Shown here piece by piece: positions 46,646 to 56,227 of a stretch of DNA of 64,000 nucleotides; position 1 is the first letter of the stretch; every line of letters begins with the position of its first letter. A model generated the notes under the pieces. It had not been told where the DNA came from and ran no database searches. It worked only from the letters and a program-made list of their open reading frames with translations. The DNA comes from Mesorhizobium sp. Root552 (GTDB lineage Bacteria; Pseudomonadota; Alphaproteobacteria; Rhizobiales; Rhizobiaceae), in the NCBI RefSeq assembly GCF_001427285.1, contig NZ_LMFV01000034.1, positions 62,921 through 126,920 on the forward strand, written 5' to 3'. The position numbers and the translations under genes are program-made.

Positions 46646-47758
46646 TCAGAGAATAACGACCTGGGTACCCATTTTCACGCGTCGGTAAAGATCCATCACG
46701 TGATCGTTGATCATGCGGAAGCAGCCGTTCGAGGCGCTCGTTCCGATGCTCTGCGGCTGGTTTGTGCCGTGGATGCGCAGGTGCGTGTCCTTCTTGCCCT
46801 CGTAGAGATAGATGGCACGAGCACCCAACGGGTTCTCGGGTCCGCCTGCCATGCCGTCCTTGTACTGGCCGTACTTCTTGGGCTCGCGCTCCTGCATCTC
46901 CTTGGTGGGGATCCAGCGCGGCCATTCCTGCTTGTCGCCGACGGTGGTCATGCCCTTGAACTGCAAGCCCTCGCGGCCAACCGCAATCGCATAGCGACGG
47001 GCGGTGAAAGCGGATTCCACCAGATAGAGACGACGCTCGTTCGTATCGATGACGATGGTGCCGGCCTTGTAGCCGGTGAAGTTCACTTCTTGCGGCTCGA
47101 ATTCGGATTTCACCTTGAACTGCTTCTTGGCCTGCTGCTGGCGCAGCACCGAATCCAGGGCACGTGTTTCCGGCAGCATGCTCATCGACGACGTTGTGCC
47201 GCCGAACAGGCCGGCAAACAGGCCGCCGCTGCTTCTCACCCGCTTCTCGCCCGGCTTCGGCTCGCTGCGCAGCTCGCCATTGTTGCCAGTGAGCGCAACA
47301 TTCATCGCCTCGGCCGGGATGGGTTCTTCCACCTGCTGGATCGGTTCGGCCGGCTCGACAGGCTTGATCTGCTTTGCCGGCTTGGCTTCGGCAACCTTGG
47401 CAGCCGGCTTCTGGCCCTTCTTGTCGAGGAAGGCTTGCCGCGAAGCCTCGGCCTTTGCCTTGGCCGTATCGCGCATCGCCTGCTTCTTCGCTTCGAGCGC
47501 CTTCACCTTGGCGGCAGCCTGGTCGGCCTTGATCTTGGCTTCGAGTTCCTTGATCCGCGCCAGGTCCTCGTCGGTCGGCTTCTTTTTCTTCTTCAGCGTG
47601 CGCAGTTCCGCAGTCGGGCTCTTGGCCGCGACGGTAACGACGTCGGTCGTTGCTACGGCAGGTGCTGCCGCGGTGGAAGCCGGCGACGCTGCATAGGCGG
47701 GAGCCCCAATGCAAAATGCGGCGCACAGGCCAGCTAAAATGAAGCTGCGAAGCTGCAT
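46646..47758 (-). CDS. L,D-transpeptidase (YkuD domain), secreted
   Basis: 370 residues from ATG 47758. Signal peptide ending at about GAPAYA-ASPAS; a long charged Lys/Ala/Glu-rich stretch (about 45-160) with heptad-like helices; then a C-terminal YkuD domain with the catalytic block HGTNQP...SNGCFRM (His, Ser and Cys). It makes 3-3 cross-links in peptidoglycan or links proteins to it. The linker probably spans the periplasm. It sits between secG and pyrG with its own terminator. Confidence 0.9.
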   Translation of the reverse strand: MQLRSFILAGLCAAFCIGAPAYAASPASTAAAPAVATTDVVTVAAKSPTAELRTLKKKKKPTDEDLARIKELEAKIKADQAAAKVKALEAKKQAMRDTAKAKAEASRQAFLDKKGQKPAAKVAEAKPAKQIKPVEPAEPIQQVEEPIPAEAMNVALTGNNGELRSEPKPGEKRVRSSGGLFAGLFGGTTSSMSMLPETRALDSVLRQQQAKKQFKVKSEFEPQEVNFTGYKAGTIVIDTNERRLYLVESAFTARRYAIAVGREGLQFKGMTTVGDKQEWPRWIPTKEMQEREPKKYGQYKDGMAGGPENPLGARAIYLYEGKKDTHLRIHGTNQPQSIGTSASNGCFRMINDHVMDLYRRVKMGTQVVIL

Positions 47759-47914
47759 GGCGAAAATCCGATCACAGAAAAGCTTGTTGCCCACGGCCCT
47801 GCTCGGCACCCCGCAGGCACCACATCCACCGCAGCCAAGCTATAGGCGAAGAAAACAGGTTTTCTCAAGCGGCACGAAGCCGCCCGGCTTGGCGATTGCC
47901 CACCCCTGAACGCA

Positions 47915-47954
47915 TTTGCGGCAACTGTGTTCAAAGAACAACAGTTGCCGCAAA
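47915..47954. repeat. 14-bp perfect hairpin between secG and the L,D-transpeptidase gene
   Basis: TTTGCGGCAACTGT (47915-47928) and ACAGTTGCCGCAAA (47941-47954) around a 12-base loop that can pair further (GTTC/GAAC). No T-run on either strand. It could be a structured end of the secG mRNA or an upstream element of the transpeptidase gene. Confidence 0.5.
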
Positions 47955-47977
47955 CCTAATACAAATACGAAGTACGA

Positions 47978-48445
47978 TTAGTGGTTGGGAACCTGCGGCG
48001 CCATCGGCTGGGCCGGCTCTGCCGGAGCAGGCGTGGTGGCCGAATCAGTTGCCGGCGCAGTGGTGGCGCCGCTGGCCGGCGCCTCGGCGGGAGCCGTGGT
48101 CGCCGCGCCGTTCGTGGAGGACGGCGCTGCCGGAGCGGTCGTGCCCGGAAGCTGGTCGAGAACGCCATTGCCTTGAGTGGTGCCTTGCGTGGCGGGAGCG
48201 CTGTCCAGAATGTCGGTTGGCTTGTCGCCATAGCGGGCAAGGATCGAAAGCAGCAGCGAGGTCGCGAAGAACGCCGCCGCTAGGATAGCCGTCGCACGCG
48301 TCAGGGCGTTGGCCGCACCGCGCGCCGTCATGAAGCCCGAACCGCCGCCGATATCGAGGCCGCCACCTTCGGAGCGCTGCACCAGCACCACGCCGACAAG
48401 GGCGAGCACGATCATCAGGTGGACGACAATGAGTACGGTTTCCAT
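47978..48445 (-). CDS. secG: preprotein translocase subunit SecG
   Basis: 155 residues. The N-terminal half is the canonical SecG with two membrane segments and LVQRSEGGGLDIGGGSGFM; the C-terminal half (about 80-155) is a low-complexity Ala/Thr/Pro tail, common in alphaproteobacterial SecG. It assists SecYE in protein export. tpiA lies upstream on the same strand. Confidence 0.93.
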   Translation of the reverse strand: METVLIVVHLMIVLALVGVVLVQRSEGGGLDIGGGSGFMTARGAANALTRATAILAAAFFATSLLLSILARYGDKPTDILDSAPATQGTTQGNGVLDQLPGTTAPAAPSSTNGAATTAPAEAPASGATTAPATDSATTPAPAEPAQPMAPQVPNH

Positions 48446-48631
48446 AATCTACCTTGGCAATGCCTGTCAGCCTTACGATGCGGCTGCTCTTTGGAGGCGG
48501 CTCAATACAATGCTTTGATGGCATTTCCAAGCCCGCGCCCGGAATATGGTGCCCCATCCCTGCTTTGCAAGCATCGGCAGCGCCGACACACTATTGTGAC
48601 GCAGCCCGCGCCGCGCCTCCGGAAATGTCGA

Positions 48632-49396
48632 TCACATCTGGTTGTAAGCTTCGGCGATGCCGAGAAAATCGGCAGCCTTCAGGCTGGCCCCGCCAACAAG
48701 CGCTCCGTCGACATTGTTTACACCGAGAAGCTCGACCGCGTTCGAAGGCTTGACCGAACCGCCATAGAGAATGCGCACGCCGTCCGCGATCGCGCCCAAC
48801 CTGTCGCCCAGCCTTGCGCGGATATGGGCATGCGCCTTGGCAACATCGTCTGCTGTCGGCGTCAGCCCGGTGCCGATTGCCCACACAGGCTCGTAGGCAA
48901 CAACGGTATTGGCCGCCGTCGCACCCATCGGCACCGATCCCTCGATCTGGCGTGAAAGCACGTCAAGCGTGGCTCCAGCCTCGCGCTCGGCGTGCGTCTC
49001 GCCGATGCAGATGACGGCGACAAGGCCGGCGCGCCAGGCAGCAACCGCCTTTGCCTGCACGGTGGCGTCGTCCTCTCCATGATCGGTGCGGCGTTCGGAG
49101 TGGCCGACGATCACATGGCTGGCGCCCGCGTCCTTGATCATTTCGGCAGAGATGTCGCCGGTATGTGCGCCGCTCTCCTTGGCATGGCAATCTTCCGCGC
49201 CGGTATGAACCGGGGTCCGCGAGAGGATTTCGGCAGCGCGCGTCAGCAGCGTCGCTGGCACGCAGATCAGCGCCTCCGTCTGCGCGTCCAGTCCACCCAT
49301 GAAGCCGTTGCCGATCATCCTCAGCTCATTGAGCGAGGCGCTGGTGCCGTTCATTTTCCAGTTGCCGGCCACAAGCGGGCGAATTCCTGGCGTCAT
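48632..49396 (-). CDS. tpiA: triosephosphate isomerase
   Basis: 254 residues from ATG 49396, 10 bases after GGAG; ATG 49405 is too close to the ribosome site. NWKMNG (catalytic Lys), VIVGHSERR (His) and [10 protein letters not shown] (Glu), plus ILYGGSVK for phosphate binding, are all present. It interconverts glyceraldehyde-3-phosphate and dihydroxyacetone phosphate. Divergent from ppiD. Confidence 0.96.
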   Translation of the reverse strand: MTPGIRPLVAGNWKMNGTSASLNELRMIGNGFMGGLDAQTEALICVPATLLTRAAEILSRTPVHTGAEDCHAKESGAHTGDISAEMIKDAGASHVIVGHSERRTDHGEDDATVQAKAVAAWRAGLVAVICIGETHAEREAGATLDVLSRQIEGSVPMGATAANTVVAYEPVWAIGTGLTPTADDVAKAHAHIRARLGDRLGAIADGVRILYGGSVKPSNAVELLGVNNVDGALVGGASLKAADFLGIAEAYNQM

Positions 49397-49518
49397 GGCG
49401 TTCATTCTCCGACGGATCCGTGATGCGCACACTCAGTACCAAAATCAAACCACAAAGCAATCGACACTGGCGGAGAAGGACGCTATTGCCCTTCCAACAG
49501 CTGAAACCGGACGTGATC

Positions 49519-51411
49519 ATGCTCACTAGCTTAAGAAATGCAGCGAACACCTGGGTCTCCAAGGCTCTCCTTCTTATCCTGGTGCTGAGCTTCGCTGTCT
49601 GGGGTATCTCCGGTCAGATTTCGGGCGTCATCGGCGGCCACGAGTCCGTCGTCACGGTGGGCGGGACCACCGTCTCGGTCAACGACTACCGCCTCGCCTA
49701 CGACCGCCAGGTCAACCTCATGTCGCAGCAGTTCGGCCAGCGGCTGACGCAGGAGCAGGCAAACGCCTTTGGCCTTGGCAACCAGGTGCTGACGCAACTG
49801 GTTTCAGGCGCATTGCTGGACGAGCAGGCACGAAAGATGGGCCTCGGCATCTCCAAGGACAGGCTTGCCGCGCTGACCCGCGAGGACCCGGCATTCCAGG
49901 GACCGGGCGGCCAGTTCGACCGCCAGACCTTCGACTACGTGCTGCGCCAGATCGGCATGCGTCCCGACGACTACCTCCTCAATCGCTCGCAGGTCGCCAA
50001 GCGCCAGCAGATCGTCGAGGCCGTCTCCGATGGCTTGAAGGCGCCGGACACCTTCCTCAAGGCGGTCGCGCTCTATCAGGGCGAAGACCGCACCGTCGAC
50101 TATCTTGTGCTGCCGAAGTCGCTTGTCGAACCGATCCCGACCCCCTCCGACACCGATCTTTCGACCTACTTCGAAGAAAACAAGAAGACCTACGCCGCAC
50201 CGGAATACCGCAAGTTCTCCTATATCCGCCTCGAGCCTGAAGACATCATGGACCTGACCTCCGTGACCGACCAGCAGGTCGAGGAGGATTACGCCAGGAA
50301 CAAGGAGCGCTATACGACGCCCGAGACGCGAAAGATCGAGCAGCTCGTCTTCAAGTCGGAGGACGCGGCCAAGGCAGCGCACGATTCCCTCAATACCGGC
50401 GCGACCTTCGACAAGATCGCTGCCTCCGAGGGCAAGACCGAGGCCGATATGCTGCTCGGCACGCTTTCCAGGGACAAGATCGGCGACCAGGCCGTCGCTG
50501 AGGCAGCCTTTGCGCTCGGCCTCAACCAGGTCAGCCAGGTCGTGAAGGGCGCTTTCGGCCCCGTCCTGCTGCGCGTAAGCGAGATCAACCCTGAAGTGGT
50601 GAAGCCGCTCTCCGAGGTTTCCGAGCAGATCCGCAAGGATATCGCCATTGGCGAAGCCAGCCGCGTACTTCTCGATGCCCATGACGCCTATGAAGACGCC
50701 CGCGCCGGCGGCGACAGCATGGAAGAAGCCGCGTCGAAGCAGAAGCTCAAGGTCGTGACCGTGGAAGCGATCGACCGCGCCGGCCAGGCGCCGGACGGCG
50801 CCGTGGTCAAGGACCTGCCGGAATCGGCCGACCTGATCAGGGCCGCCTTCGATGCCGAAACCGGCGTCGAGAACGAAAGCCTGACCACGAAGGACAACGG
50901 CTACCTGTTCTATGAAGTCAACGGCACCATCCCTGCCCGCGACCGCACGCTGGAAGAAGTGCGCGCCAGGGCCACCGCCGACTGGACCGCTGCGGAAACC
51001 GCCAAGCGGCTCGGCGCCAAGGCAACCGAGTTCGAGCAGCGCCTCAAGGCCGGCACCGACCTCGACGCCATCGCCACCGAAATCTCGCTTGAAAAGCAGA
51101 CTAAGCGCGGCCTGAAGCGTGCCGCCGACGACGCCGATTTCGGCAAGGAAGGCGCAGCCGCCATGTTCGGCGTTGCCGAAGGCGGCACGGGCGTCGTGCC
51201 CTCGCCCACCGGCGACGGCCAGATCCTGTTCAAGGTCGTGCAGGTGTTCGAGCCGGCAGGCGCAGAGGCAAGCTCCATCGAGGAAGACACCCGCAAGGCG
51301 TTTGCCTCCGGCATGAGCGACGACCTGCTCGACCAGCTCGTCGCCCAGTTGCAGACGCAGTACAGCGTCGAGGTCGATCAGGTCGCGATTTCGCAGGCGC
51401 TCGCCAGATGA
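49519..51411 (+). CDS. ppiD: SurA-N/rotamase periplasmic folding factor (PpiD-like)
   Basis: 630 residues from ATG 49519; upstream in-frame codons to 49420 have no homology. One N-terminal membrane anchor (about 15-33, [18 protein letters not shown]), a SurA-N-like chaperone region (about 40-190) and a parvulin-type PPIase region (about 230-380). It is an inner-membrane-anchored chaperone acting on exported proteins near the translocon. It heads the ppiD-trpD-trpC-moaC-moeA operon and overlaps trpD by 4 bp. Confidence 0.9.
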   Translation: MLTSLRNAANTWVSKALLLILVLSFAVWGISGQISGVIGGHESVVTVGGTTVSVNDYRLAYDRQVNLMSQQFGQRLTQEQANAFGLGNQVLTQLVSGALLDEQARKMGLGISKDRLAALTREDPAFQGPGGQFDRQTFDYVLRQIGMRPDDYLLNRSQVAKRQQIVEAVSDGLKAPDTFLKAVALYQGEDRTVDYLVLPKSLVEPIPTPSDTDLSTYFEENKKTYAAPEYRKFSYIRLEPEDIMDLTSVTDQQVEEDYARNKERYTTPETRKIEQLVFKSEDAAKAAHDSLNTGATFDKIAASEGKTEADMLLGTLSRDKIGDQAVAEAAFALGLNQVSQVVKGAFGPVLLRVSEINPEVVKPLSEVSEQIRKDIAIGEASRVLLDAHDAYEDARAGGDSMEEAASKQKLKVVTVEAIDRAGQAPDGAVVKDLPESADLIRAAFDAETGVENESLTTKDNGYLFYEVNGTIPARDRTLEEVRARATADWTAAETAKRLGAKATEFEQRLKAGTDLDAIATEISLEKQTKRGLKRAADDADFGKEGAAAMFGVAEGGTGVVPSPTGDGQILFKVVQVFEPAGAEASSIEEDTRKAFASGMSDDLLDQLVAQLQTQYSVEVDQVAISQALAR

Positions 51412-52418
51412 ACGGCCTGAAGCCTCATATCGCCAAGGTCGCCGCGGGCGACGCGCTCACGTTCGAGGAAGCGCGCGAAGCTTTCGACATCATCATGTCC
51501 GGCGACGCGACGCCCGGCCAGATCGGCGGCTTCCTGATGGCGCTGCGCGTGCGCGGCGAAACGGTGAGCGAGATTTCCGGCGCGGTCGCCACCATGCGCG
51601 ACAAGATGTTGCGCGTTGAGGCTCCCGCAAATGCCATCGACATCGTCGGCACCGGCGGCGACGGCTCGCACAGCGTCAACATCTCCAGCGCCTCCGCCTT
51701 CGTCATCGCCGCCTCCGGCGTGCCGGTCGCCAAGCACGGCAATCGCGGCCTCTCCTCGCAGACCGGCGCGGCGGACGTGCTGATGGGCCTCGGCATCAAG
51801 ATCGACGTCACCCCGGAAGTCATTGCCCGCTGCATCGAGCAAAGCGGCGTCGGCTTCATGTTCGCTCCCGCCCACCATCCAGCCATGAAGCATGTCGGGC
51901 CGACGCGCGTCGAACTCGGCACGCGCACCATCTTCAACCTGCTCGGGCCGCTGTCCAACCCGGCCGGCGTCAAGCGCCAGATGGTCGGCGTATTCTCGCC
52001 CGAATGGGTCGTGCCCGTGGCGGAAGCGCTCAAGAAGCTCGGCGCGGAGCACGCATGGGTCGCCCACGGCGACGGCTACGACGAAATCACCACGACCGGC
52101 GAAACCGAAGTGGCGGAACTGGTCGGCGGCGAGATCCGCTCCTTCACGCTCACGCCAGAAAGCGTCGGCTTGAAGCGGCACACCAAGGAAGCGTTGCGCG
52201 GCGGCGATGCCGCTTACAATGCCAAGGCGCTGCGCGACATGCTTGCCGGCGCGCCCGGAGCCTACCGCGACACCGTATTGATGAACGCCGGGGCCGGACT
52301 GGTCGTCGCGGGCAAGGTCACGACGCTTGGCGACGGCGTTGCCAAGGCTGCCGAAGCCATCGACAGCGGCCGCGCGCTGCAGGTTCTGGACAAGCTCGTC
52401 AAGGTTTCCAACGGTTAG
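51408..52418 (+). CDS. trpD: anthranilate phosphoribosyltransferase
   Basis: 336 residues. [14 protein letters not shown] binds [21 protein letters not shown] and [12 protein letters not shown] are family blocks. Second step of the tryptophan branch. Start ATG overlaps the ppiD stop. Confidence 0.97.
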   Translation: MNGLKPHIAKVAAGDALTFEEAREAFDIIMSGDATPGQIGGFLMALRVRGETVSEISGAVATMRDKMLRVEAPANAIDIVGTGGDGSHSVNISSASAFVIAASGVPVAKHGNRGLSSQTGAADVLMGLGIKIDVTPEVIARCIEQSGVGFMFAPAHHPAMKHVGPTRVELGTRTIFNLLGPLSNPAGVKRQMVGVFSPEWVVPVAEALKKLGAEHAWVAHGDGYDEITTTGETEVAELVGGEIRSFTLTPESVGLKRHTKEALRGGDAAYNAKALRDMLAGAPGAYRDTVLMNAGAGLVVAGKVTTLGDGVAKAAEAIDSGRALQVLDKLVKVSNG

Positions 52419-52431
52419 GGTCAGAACCTGG

Positions 52432-53250
52432 ATGGCTGATATCCTGCGCAAGATCGAAGCCTACAAGCGCGACGAGATCGCCGCCGCCAAGGCGCGCATG
52501 CCGCTTGCCGAACTGAAGGCGCGCGCCCGCGACGAAGCCGATCCCCGAGGCTTTCTCGCAGCGCTTGAAGCAAAGACCGCCGCCGGCCGATACGCGCTGA
52601 TCGCCGAAATCAAGAAGGCCAGCCCCTCCAAGGGCCTGATCCGCGCCGATTTCGATCCTCCGGCGCTTGCGAAAGCCTATGCCGAAGGTGGCGCGGCTTG
52701 CCTGTCCGTGCTGACCGACGCACCCTCGTTTCAGGGCGCACCTGAATATCTGGCCGGCGCCCGCAACGCGGTGGCCCTGCCCGCCTTGCGCAAGGATTTC
52801 CTGTTCGATCCCTACCAGGTCTATGAAGCGCGAGCCTGGGGTGCCGACGCCATCCTCATCATCATGGCAAGCGTCGACGACGCTTTGGCGCGCGAACTGG
52901 AAGAGACCGCATTCTCGCTTGGCATGGATGCACTGGTCGAAGTCCACGACGAGCCGGAAATGGAACGCGCGCTGAAACTCTCCTCGCGGCTCATCGGCAT
53001 CAACAACCGCAATCTGCGCACCTTCGCGACCACGCTGGAAACCTCCGAGCGGCTTGCTCCCATGGTTCCCGCCGGCAGGCTGCTGGTGGGGGAGAGCGGC
53101 ATCTTCACCAATGCGGATTGCAGGCGGCTCGCCAACTGCGGCATCGGTACTTTCCTCGTCGGGGAAAGCCTGATGCGGCAGGACGACGTTGCCGGTGCGA
53201 CGCGCACGCTGCTCGGTCTGCCTGCCCCGGCGGAAGCGGTCAGGCTATGA
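52432..53250 (+). CDS. trpC: indole-3-glycerol phosphate synthase
   Basis: 272 residues from ATG 52432. [20 protein letters not shown] (catalytic Lys and phosphate site), [20 protein letters not shown] and INNRNLRTF are intact. Monofunctional TrpC. It overlaps moaC by 4 bp. Confidence 0.97.
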   Translation: MADILRKIEAYKRDEIAAAKARMPLAELKARARDEADPRGFLAALEAKTAAGRYALIAEIKKASPSKGLIRADFDPPALAKAYAEGGAACLSVLTDAPSFQGAPEYLAGARNAVALPALRKDFLFDPYQVYEARAWGADAILIIMASVDDALARELEETAFSLGMDALVEVHDEPEMERALKLSSRLIGINNRNLRTFATTLETSERLAPMVPAGRLLVGESGIFTNADCRRLANCGIGTFLVGESLMRQDDVAGATRTLLGLPAPAEAVRL

Positions 53251-53735
53251 GCGCCGGGCCCAGGCTTACCCATATCGGCGCGTCCGGCGAGGCGCATATG
53301 GTCGATGTCGGCGACAAGGCCGAAACGGTGCGCACGGCGATTGCCGAGGGCTCCGTCGCCATGCAGGCCGATACGCTGGCGATGATCCTTGCCGGCAATG
53401 CCAGGAAGGGCGATGTGCTTGGCACGGCGCGCATCGCCGGCATCATGGCGGCCAAGAAGGCGCATGAATTGATCCCGCTCTGCCACCCGCTCCTGCTCAC
53501 CAAGGTCTCGGTCGACATCGAGCCGGACCACGCCTTGCCCGGCCTGAAAGTCACCGCACTGGCGCGCGTCACCGGCAAGACCGGCGTCGAGATGGAAGCG
53601 CTGACGGCCGCGTCCGTCGCCTGCCTGACCATCTACGACATGGCCAAGGCCGTGGATCGCGGCATGGTCATTTCCGGCGTCCGGTTGGTGGAAAAGACCG
53701 GCGGCAAGTCAGGCGACTACAAATCGGAGGCGTGA
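53247..53735 (+). CDS. moaC: cyclic pyranopterin monophosphate synthase MoaC
   Basis: 162 residues from ATG 53247 in the ATGA overlap with trp[17 protein letters not shown] and [19 protein letters not shown] are the active-site blocks. It completes the first intermediate of molybdenum cofactor synthesis. moeA follows after 1 bp. Confidence 0.96.
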   Translation: MSAGPRLTHIGASGEAHMVDVGDKAETVRTAIAEGSVAMQADTLAMILAGNARKGDVLGTARIAGIMAAKKAHELIPLCHPLLLTKVSVDIEPDHALPGLKVTALARVTGKTGVEMEALTAASVACLTIYDMAKAVDRGMVISGVRLVEKTGGKSGDYKSEA

Positions 53736-53736
53736 C

Positions 53737-54942
53737 ATGGCGCTGCTGCCCGTCGACCAGGCCCTCAAGCGTTTGCTCGACGATGTTGAGCCGCTGCCAT
53801 CCGAAAGCGTCGCACTGGCTGATGCCTATGACAGGGTGCTCGCCGGGCCGGTGGTCGCCTTGCGCACCCAGCCGCCTTTCGCCGCCTCGGCAATGGACGG
53901 ATATGCGGTGCGCGGTGCCGATGCGGAAAAAGCGCTCGCCCGGCTGAAGGTTGTCGGAGAAATAGCTGCCGGCCACAATCTCGCAGGCTCGGTCGGAAGC
54001 GGCGAAGCGGCCCGCATTTTCACCGGCGCACCCTTGCCTGACGGGGCCGATACCGTCGTCATCCAGGAAAACGTCGCCGTTCTGGGCGGCGATATGATCG
54101 AACTTGCCGAACCGACCCGCGCCGGCGCAAATGTCAGGCGCGCCGGACTCGATTTCGAAGCCGGCGACACCTTGCTCGATCAAGGCCATCTGCTTGGCGC
54201 CAGCGCCTTGTCGCTCGCAGCATCTGCAAATCGGTCGCACCTCGATGTGGTGCGGCAACCGCTCGTCGCCATCATAGCCACCGGCGACGAGCTGCGCGTC
54301 CCGGGCAGCGAGCCGGGGCCCGGTCAGATCATTTCGTCGAACGCCTATGGCGTCATGGGATCGGCACGGGCGGTCGGCGCACGCGCGCTCGACCTCGGCA
54401 TCGCAGCCGACCGCAAGGAAGCGATAGCCTCGCTGGTAAGGCAGGCTGTTGCGGCCAACGCCGATGTCATCGTGACGATGGGCGGCGCATCCGTAGGCGA
54501 CCACGACCTCGTGCACGGCGTTCTCACCGGCGAAGGCATGAAACTTGATTTCTGGAAAATCGCCATGCGTCCCGGCAAGCCGTTCATGTTCGGGCGTCTT
54601 GGAAATATCCGCTGCATCGGCCTGCCCGGAAATCCCGTCGCCAGCCTGGTATGTTCCCAGCTTTTCCTGAAACCTCTGCTTGCGCGCCTCGGCGGCCGCC
54701 CCTTTCGCCAGAATATGGGCGACGCACTGCTCGGCGCGCCGATGGCGGCAAACGATCTGCGCCAGGATTACGTCCGCGCCACCCTCAGCACGCAAGGCAG
54801 CGCGCTGGTCGCAACGCCGTTCAACGTTCAGGATTCTTCGATGCTGCGCACCATGACGAGGGCAGGTTGCCTCATCGAACGCCTGCCTTTTGCGCCGGCA
54901 GCCGAAGCCGGCGCTCCCTGCCGTATCCTCACGCTAGCCTGA
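53737..54942 (+). CDS. moeA: molybdopterin molybdenumtransferase MoeA
   Basis: 401 residues. [12 protein letters not shown] near the N-terminus, [11 protein letters not shown] and [12 protein letters not shown] in the central MoCF domain. It inserts molybdate into adenylated molybdopterin. Last gene of the operon starting with ppiD. Confidence 0.95.
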   Translation: MALLPVDQALKRLLDDVEPLPSESVALADAYDRVLAGPVVALRTQPPFAASAMDGYAVRGADAEKALARLKVVGEIAAGHNLAGSVGSGEAARIFTGAPLPDGADTVVIQENVAVLGGDMIELAEPTRAGANVRRAGLDFEAGDTLLDQGHLLGASALSLAASANRSHLDVVRQPLVAIIATGDELRVPGSEPGPGQIISSNAYGVMGSARAVGARALDLGIAADRKEAIASLVRQAVAANADVIVTMGGASVGDHDLVHGVLTGEGMKLDFWKIAMRPGKPFMFGRLGNIRCIGLPGNPVASLVCSQLFLKPLLARLGGRPFRQNMGDALLGAPMAANDLRQDYVRATLSTQGSALVATPFNVQDSSMLRTMTRAGCLIERLPFAPAAEAGAPCRILTLA

Positions 54943-54982
54943 ACAAATCGTCAACGCGTTCATTAAACTTTAAACGGTTGCG

Positions 54983-55023
54983 GAACACAACTGGAACAGA
55001 TAGTGTTTGTTCCGGGTTTGTTT
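54983..55023. promoter_or_regulatory. SOS (LexA) boxes upstream of lexA
   Basis: GAAC-N7-GAAC at 54983-54997 is the complement of the alphaproteobacterial LexA box GTTC-N7-GTTC. A near-match GTTC-N7-GTTT follows at 55009-55023. Both lie within 80 bp of the lexA start, as expected for autoregulation. Confidence 0.8.
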
Positions 55024-55058
55024 TCCGATTCTGGATTCCACCGCGACCGGGGGCCGCA

Positions 55059-55778
55059 ATGCTGACGCGCAAGCAACATGAACTTCTCCTCTTCATCCAC
55101 GAGAGATTGAAGGAAAGCGGAATTCCGCCCTCTTTCGACGAAATGAAGGAGGCGCTCGACCTTGCTTCCAAGTCAGGCATCCATCGGCTGATCACAGCCC
55201 TTGAGGAGCGTGGTTTCATCCGCCGGCTGCCGAACCGGGCTCGCGCGCTTGAAGTGTTGCGCCTGCCGGATTCAATTGCGCCGGGCCTCAATGCGGCGAG
55301 AAAATTCTCTCCGAGCGTCATCCAGGGCAGCCTCGGACGCCCGGTCAAGGAACCCTCCCGGCTGCAATCGGCCAGCAATGACGACGATGCGGCAGCGGCG
55401 GTTTCCATTCCGGTCATGGGCCGCATCGCTGCGGGCGTTCCCATCGACGCCATCCAGCACAAGACCCATTCGATCTCGGTGCCGCCGGACATGATTTCGG
55501 GCGGCGAGCACTACGCACTGGAGGTCAAGGGCGATTCGATGATCGAAGCCGGCATATTCGACGGCGATACGGTCATCATCCGCAATGCCAATTCGGCGAC
55601 GCCGGGCGAAATCATCGTTGCCTTGGTGGACGAAGAGGAAGCCACTTTGAAGCGTTTTCGCCGCAAAGGGGCGTCAATCGCCCTTGAGGCAGCCAACCCG
55701 GCCTACGAAACCCGCATTTTTGGCCCGGACCGGGTCAAGGTGCAGGGCAAGCTGGTTGGCTTGATCAGGCGCTATTGA
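55059..55778 (+). CDS. lexA: SOS repressor LexA
   Basis: 239 residues from ATG 55059; the frame is open further upstream within moeA. N-terminal winged helix ([32 protein letters not shown]), the self-cleavage site Ala125-Gly126 in GRIAAGVP, catalytic Ser160 (GDSMIEAG) and Lys198 (ATLKRF). RecA-stimulated self-cleavage turns on DNA-repair genes. SOS boxes precede it. Confidence 0.97.
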   Translation: MLTRKQHELLLFIHERLKESGIPPSFDEMKEALDLASKSGIHRLITALEERGFIRRLPNRARALEVLRLPDSIAPGLNAARKFSPSVIQGSLGRPVKEPSRLQSASNDDDAAAAVSIPVMGRIAAGVPIDAIQHKTHSISVPPDMISGGEHYALEVKGDSMIEAGIFDGDTVIIRNANSATPGEIIVALVDEEEATLKRFRRKGASIALEAANPAYETRIFGPDRVKVQGKLVGLIRRY

Positions 55779-55804
55779 GACGAAGAAATTCGTCCCATGT
55801 GAGG

Positions 55805-55824
55805 CCGGGCATTGAGATGCCCGG
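55805..55824 (+). terminator. hairpin after lexA
   Basis: Perfect 8-bp stem CCGGGCAT/ATGCCCGG with loop TGAG, 27 bp after the lexA stop, followed by TCGATTT. The T-run is poor, so termination is plausible but not certain. The rest of 55825-56020 shows no gene. Confidence 0.5.
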
Positions 55825-56034
55825 TCGATTTGCCCGCAGTTTCCGCTAATCCTCTCTTCTTTGCGCGACCGTTGCCAGCGGCATTTGGCAATGAGGCATT
55901 TTGTCTTTTGAGACAAAGGCCTAGCGCCACAATTTCGTGACATTCATTATGAAATTGGCAGGTGGCTTCCAAGCCAAATTCACTGTCACGATTTAACGCG
56001 CCCCAAGACTTGACCGGGGTGGAAGGAGTTTCCG

Positions 56035-56205
56035 ATGTCTGCCCCTCGGTTCTGTCACTCATGCGCAGGACCCCGCCCACGCGCCGCAGTTCGATGCCCT
56101 TGGTGTCAGCGCAGCTACGACACGATGCACGGCCAGCCAGAGCATCTGTTCGGAGTTCTTCGCGGAGAGAGGAAGCCATCCAAAACCCATGTTGAAACGG
56201 ACTAG
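56035..56205 (+). CDS. small zinc-ribbon protein (56 residues), unannotated type
   Basis: An ORF of 57 codons with a textbook ribosome site (GGAAGGAG at 56021-56028, six bases before ATG 56035). The product has two CxxC pairs, FCHSC and RCPWC (Cys7, Cys10, Cys21, Cys24), the pattern of a small zinc ribbon, in a basic context. It ends 22 bp from the convergent comEC gene. I know no family assignment. The strong ribosome site and the cysteine spacing argue for a real gene; function might be nucleic-acid or protein binding. Confidence 0.55.
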   Translation: MSAPRFCHSCAGPRPRAAVRCPWCQRSYDTMHGQPEHLFGVLRGERKPSKTHVETD

Positions 56206-56227
56206 ACGCGGCTTTGCTTAAAGACCG

